From Trifolium pratense (taxonomy: Eukaryota > Streptophyta > Magnoliopsida > Fabales > Fabaceae), in NCBI RefSeq assembly GCF_020283565.1, contig NC_060064.1, positions 23,456,337 to 23,520,336 on the forward strand: DNA of 64,000 nucleotides, written 5' to 3'. A program made the position numbers and the translations under genes. The notes below the pieces were generated by a model. That model was not told the origin of the DNA, did not search any database, and was given only the letters and a program-made list of their open reading frames with translations. Position 1 is the first letter of the stretch, and every line of letters begins with the position of its first letter. Positions 47,657 through 56,405 of the stretch are shown one piece after another.

Positions 47657-50600
47657 TGTGTGTTTTCGTATATATTGGCATGTATATCTTTCTAGATAAC
47701 TTAATTTTGTCTTTATAGTATTATTAAGTGTGAGCAGGATCTGTAATATATTTTACTGAAATGGATTTTCTTTCAACTGTCAGCTCTAGCACGCTTTGCT
47801 TTTGGCCACAAGAAGCACCTAAAATCTATTGCTTCTGCATATTGGAAGTCTCAGACCGATTCTTTGATAAATTCCTTACCATCGTCTACTAATATTAAAG
47901 ATACGGATGGTGGATATCCTAAACAGAGCCAACATATGGCGCATGATGGTATTGTTTCGCCTCAAATTGGTCCTCTAAGCGTTGGGAGTGATAATTCCAA
48001 AGTAATTCATGATGGACGGGTCTCTTCAAGCTGTCCTATCGCTAGTTCTGGAATCGTGCATGGGTCATTGTCTGACAATTTGGCTCATCATTCTAATGTG
48101 GAAATACTGAATGATGGTTTCGGCAATGGAGTGATTAACAACTTTGGGCCGAAGACTTTGGACAATGCATTGCATTCACAATGTGTACTTTCTATATGTA
48201 CTTTGGCAAAAGATTCATCTCCGCGAGTTGCGAACCTTGGTCGCCAGGTACTGTCCATAATAGGTGTAGAACAAGAGGTAGCAAAACCATCAAACCCTTT
48301 TGGTGTTCAGACTAGTGAAGCTACCGTTTTTCGTAGTCTCGCTCGCTCAACTTCTTGGTTTGATATCAATGGTGGTGGTAGGTTTCACTTTCATTTGATT
48401 TAATTGTTAACCTTTCCAATGCTGTTTGGTAACGTTTATCTCTTTGCATCAATTTTTTGTCTTGAATTCCTGCCGCTATATTATTGACTTTATATTAATT
48501 ATTGCTTGCTTCTCTGGTAGGACACATGCCGCTAACCTTCAGAACTCCTCCAGTCAGTCGTCCTCGCTCAAGTTATATAGCTGAAATGCGTAGAGTATGT
48601 TCATTGGAGTTTAGGCCTCATCTGATGACTTCTCCAGACACTGGACTAGCTCACCCACATTTAGGATCTGGTGGAGCATCTGGGACTTACGATCACAGTT
48701 TTCTTCCTCAATCAAGTGTATATAATTGGAGTTGTAGGCACTTCTCCAAACCAATTTTAACTGCTCCAGATGATAGCGAAGAAGTATTTGCTATAAGAGA
48801 GGAGAGGGAAAATTTTGCATTGGAGCACATAGTGAAATGCCAGCACTCTGGTTTGTATTTCACCTTTTAACTCAATTAAGCAAATTCCTTACAGTTGTCC
48901 AGTTGAGAACTTTGTGTCCTTTTATTCTGTCAGCTGTTAGTAGGTTAACAAATCCAATTGCTAAATGGGACATAAAGGGTACACAAACAGTGTTGCTACA
49001 ACCTTTCTCTCCTATAGTGGTAGCTGCCGACGAGAATGAATGTATCAGGTATGCAAAATTCGCCAATACTATTGTTAATTTAGTGGATACTATTTATTAA
49101 GCTGGACATGGCTTTAGGCATTGAGCATAATGTGACATGTGTGTTCTTCATAAATGTAAGTAAATAAATTTGAAGAGCTTAATGTGAACTATGACAAAAT
49201 TACTAAGGGATATAAATTTCAGGGTTGGTAGAACTCATAGATTCTCAGATATAGAGGCTTAGGAAACTGAACAACTAGCATTCTTAATTTTATAGGCAGT
49301 TGAAATTATGCTTGGACTAGGTCAGAATATTTTTTTTGGTTTTCATGAATTGATTACTGTTAGTCTGTTGCATCATATTGAATTCTGCTGTGGACTAATG
49401 TATATTCGAGTTTTGCACAGGATATGGAACCACGAAGAGGCAACACTACTTAACAGTTTTGATAATCATGACTTTCCTGATAAAGGAATATCTAAGCTCT
49501 GTCTGGTGAATGAGCTTGACGATAGCTTGCTTCTTGCTGCTTCATGTAATCTTATCTACTGTTTAGTATCATATCCTTCTATTCTTAAATTGTCAGAGTA
49601 TTAATTTTGGTGGAATCTTATTGCAGCTGATGGAAACATTCGGGTTTGGAAAGACTATTCTCTGAGGGGGAAACAGAAGCTTGTCACTGCATTCTCTTCA
49701 ATTCATGGTCATAAACCTGGTGTGAGGAGTCTGAATGCAGTGGTTGATTGGCAACAGCAATGTGGATATCTGGTATACGATTCTGCTTTGAATATGCTTT
49801 GTAATATGGGATGTCTCCCTCTTCCCTACCAATGTTCTAAAATAGAACTCTGATTCATCCCTCATGCTTCCATATTAATGATTTTTTATGTTGTTTCATG
49901 TTACTACAATCAATTTACCAGTATGCATCGGGGGAGATGTCATCAATTATGCTGTGGGATCTTGATAAAGAGCAGCTTGTTAATACTATACCTTCATTAT
50001 CAGAGTGCAATGTCTCAGCATTGGTAAGCCTGCTATATGCCAACATAATTTTCTTTGGTGAATATTATATTTGCTCAAATTCGCATTGTAGCTATATAAG
50101 GCAAGCAGAGTTTATTCTTAAGCGGATGTTTGTTTTCATGTTTATTACATTTATTCCAGGGAATAACTCTCCTGGGAATATAAGGACGAGAGTTTGATTC
50201 ATAGGCACTTTTTAAAAAATAACAAATAATGTTTGGTTAATATTAAAACATTCCCGAGAACCTTTATAATAGGGAAGTTTTTCTTTTCCTAGGAATATTT
50301 TATAGCCAGTGATAAAATTTAATAAACTTGTAACTCTTAGAATTTTGGGTTGTGCCCAACTCAATCCTACAAAACCGGCTTGTAAGGCGAGGATTGCCCC
50401 TACTTATAAACATATATTCAGGTCATCTCTCATCCAATGTGGGACTCTTAACTGTAACAAACCTGGGAATGCATATTTTTTATCCTTTTGTTCTAAGGAA
50501 TCTACAAAGATAACTTGAAACGAACACACCCTAAGAGACAAATACAAAGTTGTATAGTGATTGTATTTCAGCAGCTCAGCTACATCTTTTGTTAGACACC

Positions 50601-52196
50601 TTAACAGGTGAATCTATTATGTTTTGTTAGCCGTTAAGTTTTATGATAGTAATACCAAATTTTATGTACATATACTATCACTTTGAAACCTCCCGCTTTC
50701 TTTTAATATGGCTTCTTCAAATTAGTGTTGCACTTGAAGTTACGGCTTTGTAGATCTTCTTCTTATTACGGCGTTTGTTGAGATTCTGTTTATTATGCCT
50801 TTGTTGATCTTCTGCATACCTTCTCTAAAATTTAATTCTTTGGATGTCTCAGCTGTCATACTTTGCCCTTGCCAGTTTTTAAATATGCGAGTGAAAATTA
50901 CCCATACCGACCCTCAAATCATTTTTAGTAAATCTATAAGATTGAGGTCTTGGCATTATAGTTTATGATTTTCTTCAAAGAAGTGAGAAACAGGTTGTTC
51001 ATTTTCCAGTTGAATCCCCACAAAACTTTGCGTTGCTCAGTTGTTCTCTAGTACATCTTGGAACATATTTGACGGGATTTTCTTTCAATATGATTTAACT
51101 CAATTGTGACCTGAACCGTTGATTTATGTACTACCTTTTGTATCTTGAAACATATTGCATATGATTTTCTTTCAGTATCATTTAATTCAAATGTGACCCT
51201 ATCCCTTTGATTTATGTACTGTCTTTTTTATTTTAGGCTGCTTCTCAAGTTCATGGGGGACAGTTTGCAGCTGGTTTTATAGATGGTTCTGTAAGACTTT
51301 ATGATGCCAGAACACCTGAAATGTAAGCACCTCAGTTAAATTTCTTGATTTTTTCCATCATGATGCAAAATCATGGTAATTGGTTCTCCTTAATTGATGA
51401 GATTGATTTGAGCATCATTTTATTTATTAGCTCTTACATGGTTTCCTGCACGTCGTCAAGTCTAAGTTCAGACTGCTTATCAAAAAAAAAAAAAAAAGTC
51501 TAAGTTCAGACTTGAACCATATTGATCAATCTAGTATCTTAAGTTTTATCAAGAAGTCTAGATCTTTTTAAGATTCAGTTTTAAATCTTCCATGTCTCTT
51601 AATCTGTCACTGTAATGACTAACGACTATCGACAATGATGTTTCTTAGGCTTGTATGTGGATTACGGCCACACACAGAGAGAGTAGGAAAAGTTATGGGG
51701 ATTAAAGTTATGGGGATTGGCTTTCAACCTGGGTTAGACCCTGGAAAGGTAAAGAAAGTGTCTCACTAGATTCATATTTTTCAATATTTTGACCATAGCA
51801 GAAACCCAGTGACTAATGACTTTGATGTGGATGATGAAATTATGTGTTTTCCTTCAGTTGGTTAGTGCTTCTCAGGCTGGGGATATTCAATTCCTTGATA
51901 TAAGAAATCATAGCAGCGCCTATCTCACCATTGAAGCCCACAGGGGCTCACTCACAGCTTTAGCAGTACATAGACATGCTCCAATCATTGCCAGTGGCTC
52001 TGCCAAACAACTCATTAAGGTTTTCAGCCTTGAGGGTGATCAACTGGGCACCATTCGTTACTATCCTACTCTAATGGCCCAGAAAATCGGTTCTGTGAGC
52101 TGCCTCAATTTCCACCCATACCAATTACTACTTGCTGCTGGTGCTCCAGATGCATGTGTATGCATCTACTCCGATGACAACGCTAACGCAAAATGA
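37247..52196 (+). CDS. RAPTOR1: RAPTOR, regulatory-associated protein of TOR
   Basis: Twenty-three exons: 37,247-37,567; 40,257-40,359; 41,148-41,230; 41,314-41,472; 41,953-42,069; 42,198-42,355; 42,904-43,058; 43,189-43,333; 43,419-43,497; 43,671-43,772; 45,202-45,285; 45,397-45,507; 46,716-47,069; 47,164-47,344; 47,784-48,377; 48,521-48,850; 48,934-49,048; 49,421-49,545; 49,627-49,772; 49,922-50,023; 51,237-51,322; 51,649-51,748; 51,858-52,196. They sum to 4,089 bp, 1,362 residues; the Arabidopsis protein is about the same length. After a Ser/Thr-rich N-terminus comes the caspase-like RNC domain with the His (HYNGHGV, His206) and Cys (FDCSAAG, Cys249) positions kept. HEAT-type repeats (about 480-770), a variable linker (about 800-900) and seven-bladed WD40 repeats (about 1,026-1,362) follow. 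RAPTOR recruits TOS-motif substrates such as S6K to TOR kinase in TORC1. A 96-bp duplication straddles the exon 4 donor and a 15-bp duplication lies in exon 22. Introns 1, 10, 12 and 20 are swollen by transposons. Confidence 0.97.
37847..38420. mobile_element. Possible TIR element in RAPTOR intron 1
   Basis: AGATAGCGGTACAGAGTGGT near 37,847 and, read inward from about 38,410, GTAGCGGTGCGGTGGTAAC look like decayed inverted ends around 550 bp of non-coding DNA. No target duplication found. Confidence 0.4.
38564..39406. mobile_element. TIR element rich in GATCTTAC/GTAAGATC motifs, RAPTOR intron 1
   Basis: Ends GTTGCTGTCAAGATC and, inward from the right, GTTGTCAAGATAGATC are inverted. Subterminal motifs such as GTAAGATCGGAT and AGGATCTTACGGTCC recur in both orientations. 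GGTACAAT occurs just outside or at both ends (38,555 and 39,411). The exact boundary and target duplication are ambiguous. MULE-like is a guess. Confidence 0.55.
39509..39908 (-). mobile_element. Non-autonomous Helitron of a second family, RAPTOR intron 1 (400 bp)
   Basis: On the minus strand it starts TCTATATCTATACCAATAAT after a host A and ends CAGATGGCCACTAG before a host T. Target A/T and CTAG terminus are canonical, but the terminal hairpin is weak. Inside, two 84-bp tandem units (39,524-39,607 and 39,608-39,691) are nearly identical. Confidence 0.75.
40427..40689. mobile_element. Stowaway MITE, RAPTOR intron 2, with TA duplication
   Basis: Element 40,429-40,687 begins TTCCCTCCATTCCTGAT and ends ATTAGGGACAGAGGGAG, flanked by TA on both sides. 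259 bp, non-coding. Confidence 0.85.
40752..40855 (-). repeat. tRNA-like repeat, family B, truncated copy
   Basis: CCTCCGGTTCCCATTGGAAT, CAGAGTTCGCTTGTGAGGTA and AGAATTGTTCCTCCCAGAAA match the copies at 15,570 and 56,869. It is cut off before the box-B-like part. Confidence 0.5.
41423..41613 (+). repeat. 96-bp tandem duplication across the RAPTOR exon 4/intron 4 border
   Basis: Unit 1 (41,423-41,518) holds the last 50 bases of exon 4, the donor and the first 46 bases of intron 4. Unit 2 (41,519-41,613) follows head to tail. Unit 2 would read [14 protein letters not shown] after a 2-base TG insertion. Its donor position reads AAT|GTCAAT rather than AAG|GTCAAT, so it appears to be a relic exon copy. 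Confidence 0.88.
45607..46213. mobile_element. TIR element, about 607 bp, in RAPTOR intron 12
   Basis: GAGAAATGCTATTGTCAAAC at 45,607 is repeated in inverted form ending at 46,213. Similarity continues for about 70 bases (ACTCT, CACA.. CATACA.AAAGCCA). No transposase and no clear target duplication. The long TIRs favour a Mutator-like MITE, which is inference. Confidence 0.75.
47600..47662. repeat. (CT)n(GT)n compound microsatellite in RAPTOR intron 14
   Basis: CT dinucleotides with one CG interruption pass directly into GT dinucleotides. Confidence 0.95.
50119..50534. mobile_element. PIF-like MITE with nested solo LTR, RAPTOR intron 20
   Basis: Ends GCGGATGTTTGTTTTCATG (from 50,122) and, inward from 50,531, GGGTGTGTTCGTTTCAAG are imperfect inverted repeats flanked by TAA on both sides (50,119-50,121 and 50,532-50,534). 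Removing the nested solo LTR leaves about 286 bp. Confidence 0.55.
50330..50458 (-). mobile_element. Solo LTR of a TRIM-like retrotransposon with GTAAC duplication
   Basis: A 119-bp segment (50,335-50,453) is flanked by GTAAC on both sides. On the minus strand it contains AGAGTCCCACATTGGATGAG near its start and ACAAGCCGGTTTTGTAGG. The opening resembles the TRIM LTR at 60,138 (GTCCCACATTGG). No internal domain remains, so it is a recombination product. Confidence 0.8.
51056..51230. repeat. 87-bp tandem duplication in RAPTOR intron 20
   Basis: Units starting TCTTGGAACATATT (51,056) and TCTTGAAACATATT (51,143) both continue through GATTTTCTTTCA and GATTTATGTACT. The second unit ends at the polypyrimidine tract of the exon 21 acceptor. 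Confidence 0.75.
51458..51512 (+). mobile_element. Minimal poly(A) retroinsertion in RAPTOR intron 21
   Basis: GCTTATC plus 14 A residues (51,475-51,495) sits between perfect 17-bp direct repeats, AAGTCTAAGTTCAGACT at 51,458-51,474 and 51,496-51,512. This is what an extremely 5'-truncated LINE or SINE insertion leaves. Confidence 0.8.
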
Positions 52197-52848
52197 ATCC
52201 ATAATTTTTCCCTTGAAGATGCATGCGTATGCATCAACGGTATGTCTCCAGCTGAGAAGAGTGCATCAGATATCTCTCAGGAGTGCATCACAGTTGTATA
52301 ATCCTGTGATGATGCTTTAGTTCCTCTCTGCTGTGAATACATCTGAAAAAATTGGTAGTGGTAAATTATTCTGCGGTGTATGCAAGATATTCTTAAGCTT
52401 TCATGGCAGAGGGTTGCACTTGACACTAAGAAAGAAGCATATTGGAGGCTCCAACAAATAAGGTCATCTCTTTTCTTTTCTTTTTTTGAATAAATAAGGT
52501 CATCTCCGTATGTGTGTAAATATCATTTTATCCATAATTATTTTTCATTCCTGTTTTGTGTTATTTTCCACCCTTTATTTGTAAATTTTTATCTGAAAAT
52601 ATAATCTAGTTTGCTGACATATGATTGGACTGATTAACTTCATGGGGACTAACAGTTTCTGTTGACTCTGGGTACCTTTATTTTGACCAACATGTAGTTA
52701 AATACAAGTTTGTCCAAGTGTGCAATTTATTCTCTCTGTCTGTATGGTTCAACGGAGGGGACGGGAGAGATTTTATAACTAATTATTTTATCCGTATATG
52801 TTATAACACTCGCTTTCAGGTTTTAATGATATTTTCTCGTATGAATAG
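52197..52848 (+). other. RAPTOR 3' flank, with a second small insertion footprint
   Basis: Holds the RAPTOR 3' untranslated region. At 52,456-52,506, 15-bp direct repeats (AAATAAGGTCATCTC) bracket 21 bases that read A-rich on the minus strand, another tiny retroinsertion candidate. No gene. Confidence 0.5.
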
Positions 52849-54199
52849 ATTGATAATAGAGACTCTTCCGATCCCAAGATTAATTCGGGGGAAAGCTACT
52901 CTTGTGTTTGTGCCGAAGGAGTTATTTTCATCTCGCCTGGCATCAATGGCACTGACTATACAATGAGGATTTTCAACTCTGATGGTAGTGAGCCTGAGGT
53001 GATTAATTATTCTTGCAAATACATTTGTTCAGGTACAAATCGTGATTTGTTCTTGGTCTTCATTAATTGACAAGTTTGCTATATTTCTCACATTCACACC
53101 TTTTTCCTTAGATGTGTGGCAATGCAGTGCAGTGCTTTGCTAAATTCGTTTTGTAGTTTGAGAGTTTACATGGTCGGCATAGGTATGTCCATTTTCCAGA
53201 AACTCTTACCTTCTTTTTTTTTTGTCTTGTTGCTTGTGGTTTTGTGTTTAGGGCAATTTTTTTAAAACATTCAACTTTCACGATAAAAATTTTGTATTTT
53301 GATGATACCAGTATTGATAATGATTCGATGGTGATTTTATTACCATGGACTAGCAGTCATTTATAGATATCCTTGAAATTTTGTCTTGGAAATAATCATT
53401 TTTTGTATGGTATGCTTCAGTTGGTGCATTGTACTAATTTTAGAGATTTGGTCATACATTTTCTTCTACCAGTTGCAAATCATCTTTTTTTTTTCTCCTT
53501 ATTTTATACTTGAGTTGGTTACACTGTAGAGTTGGTTCCAATTTATGTCTTTTGGTTATTAAAATATACGACTTTGGATGGTATGATTCCTTTCATTGGT
53601 ATGAGTGTCAGCTGAAAAACATATATGGGTGCGTTTGATTTGCTAAAAAAACAGAGGACTGGACAATTTTTGTTGTACCCTGTTTGATTTGAAACTGGTT
53701 ATGGGACTGGACAAATTAGGTAGCAAGGAACAGGACAAAAACAAGAACTTTTGTCCCTCACTGAACCACGGTACAACTTTTTGTCCACAGTACAACTATA
53801 AAAAATACCAAAATACGCATTTTATTTTCGAATATAAAAATATTATCGCCCTATTTCTCTCCAATACAGTTTTGTCCTGTCCTGTATTATCTTGTTATGT
53901 CTTGTACTGTCCTGTCTAGTCTTTGTTGTTTTACGAATCAAACGCAGTTGGTTCAAATATAAGAGATCAAATTTTGGTTTTAGTCCTAAATTTTAAGTTC
54001 TAGTTATGTTGTGTTCCCAAGGCAAACAGTACCCTGATTATTCTTTTCAATCTGTCATTTTGTTACAGAACTGCACGGTTGATCGACACATTTAATTTAG
54101 TGTATTATGCATCTTCAGATTGAATGGAAGGATGAAGATAATCATGTCTACATGACAGGTTCAGCAGAACTATTAGCCCCTTTGAAATATTGTCCCTAA
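52849..54199 (+). pseudogene. dapF: Diaminopimelate epimerase (DapF) pseudogene, central part lost
   Basis: Three exon remnants are in order. Remnant A (52,849-52,998) reads [11 protein letters not shown], then [20 protein letters not shown] and NSDGSEPE. Remnant B (53,112-53,182) after a TTAG acceptor reads MCGNAVQCFAKF, then a stop codon. Remnant C (54,119-54,199) after a CAG acceptor reads IEWKDEDNHVYMTGSAE and stops with a changed C-terminus. DapF converts LL- to meso-diaminopimelate in plastid lysine synthesis. The catalytic-Cys motif CGN is kept, but the middle of the enzyme and its N-terminus are absent, and a MITE sits in the gap (53,627-53,946). Intron positions are kept, so this came from genomic duplication, not retroposition. 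Confidence 0.85.
53627..53946 (-). mobile_element. TIR MITE (GTGCGTTTGATT family), copy 2
   Basis: Ends TGCGTTTGATTTGCTAAAAA (left) and, inward from the right, TGCGTTTGATTCGTAAAACA. The sequence between matches 15,798-16,120 in reverse orientation. It lies within the remains of the DapF pseudogene. Confidence 0.85.
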
Positions 54200-56307
54200 A
54201 CTAGAGAGCAGCAACTTGACACACCTCCACATTTCTAAGAAACCATACATGATTTCGGAAGTGTACTACCAGCAAGTACCCATCCCTACGACGGAAAAAC
54301 AGGTTTTTCGGATGTGTAATTCTGAGGTGACTTTGAGGATGATGAAAATTTCACCCATTAATTATTGTTTATAATAATTCTATGTGGAATTTTATATTTT
54401 TGTTAATATTATAATGCCACAAATTTGTTGACTTCACTTTTTATTTTCTTTACGCACCTGTGTAGACTAATTTCTCAATATAACTGATATTCATTCTAGC
54501 AGTTGACCTCTTGCAATAAAATATTCTTTTTTATACATACAAATTGAATGATAGATCAAATAGTTGAAAAATCACTTGTGTACACTGTTGGTATAAATGC
54601 ATGTAGAAAAATACAGTTGCCACCAAAAAATACTAGAAGGAAAAGTTTTAAAAGTCAAACTCTATTATTGTAAAAAAAAAAAAAAGTCAAACACTATTTT
54701 TTATTTTATAAAAAGTCTAAGTCAAACAATTTTCAAAAATAATGTGGATAATTTATATTTTATCTTATATGTAAAAAAAAGGGCGCAGTCTAGGGTGGGT
54801 GAGTGTAATGCACTATATTATTTCCCCTATCACCTCTCCTTCTTCATTGCCCTCTCTGTTTTTTCTTTTTCTTTCTGCAAAAACACAATATTTCAATGGA
54901 GCACAACTTCTCAAATTTTAATGGAGCACAACTTAAAACAAATTTCTGAATTAATTCTTTAAAATTGATCTCCGTACAAAATTAATAAATTGATTTAAAC
55001 ATTGCACAGGATTATTTAACTTCACCCATTAAATACCAAATTAAATTTCATGAGAAACTTGTGTTTTTGGAAGAAAAAAGTGAAAGATAGTTGCTTCATG
55101 TATTAAAAACAAAGGAGAAGCTTTATGTTGCCAAATGTATCAAAATGAAATATATATATATATATATATATCATTCGATATGTGTTTACACTGATTTTTG
55201 GTAAACAACCGCTAGTTTAAATTAATTACTTGAGAGATCAACTAGTAAATCTCGGGACAATTGTTCATGCATGGAAAAAGAAGTTCGAATGTTCGTCATT
55301 AAAGATATCCTTATTTTGCAAAAGAACGATAAGTTTGGTTTTCTGAAACACAAATTAAATGCGAACAAAGTAGGTTCACTCAAACGAGAGAGCCAATTAA
55401 ATGCAGAATTTGTAAATGCTTAGAAGATAAAGATTTATGAAAAGTAAATTTGCATTTAGAATGTAAACATTACAAAGAAAGTAAAATGGTTCACTGATTC
55501 ATACATCTTTCTCGAGTAACTCGTTTCTCGCTTTAACATGGGTACTTTGAGTGTTTGAGAATTTGTGTAAAATGAATTGTGACCCCTACTTCGACTATAC
55601 AGACTCCTATTTATAGAAAACTAAATAACATCTACGTTAACGTTAAACTCCTAAACTTTGGCCACGCGTCCTTTTGCATTTGAAATGAATCAAGGCTTTG
55701 AACCGTTGCAACTGTCGAAGTCGAATCATATTTGAAGGATGGAAAAACTCTAAGTCCACAATCTTGAGTGTTTCGATTTATTACTTCCAATCGAATTAAT
55801 CTTCTACTTGAAAAGCAGCAACTCTTCATAACTTGCAGACTCATATGAAGCTATCTAAAGAATACTTTCCATCAGAACTCTCTTATTCTTAAAGACATTA
55901 CTCTTCACCTTCATTTAAATGATAAGATAAGAGAGTTAAACTCTCTTGTTTTTGAAGACATTTAAAACCTGACACTATTAAAGCCATTTGACAAACTTTT
56001 TAGTAATGAATGTCTTTGGAATTAGAGATGAAACATATTTTTAGCTCAAGCTAAAATATGGGATAACAATATGTTATTGAGATATATCAAAATTAACGGG
56101 TTGCGTCTTTTTTTACATGTCGTTAATCTTTATGTGTCGCAATAACATATCAAATGATTTTGGATTTGTCTGAAAGTTTTACATAAAAGATCTATATGAT
56201 ATAAACTTTCAATCCAATGGTGGATTTTATAAAATTTACATTGGTTAAAACGTTGTTGAGAGGTGTAACATTTTGTGTCAAACTAGTTTGTGTCATTTGA
56301 TCCTGAT

Positions 56308-56309
<2 letters not shown>
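54200..56309. other. Gene-free repeat region
   Basis: No gene. About 55,380-55,930 has a composition and phrases (TAACTCGTTTCTCGC, ACCCCTACTTCGACT, CTCCTATTTATAG) reminiscent of a decayed LTR, but no second LTR or internal coding sequence is present. Confidence 0.35.

Positions 56310-56400
<91 letters not shown>
56310..56400. repeat. (TA)n microsatellite, about 90 bp
   Basis: Uninterrupted TA dinucleotides. The Tyr-Ile frame through it is an artefact. Confidence 0.97.
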
Positions 56401-56405
<5 letters not shown>

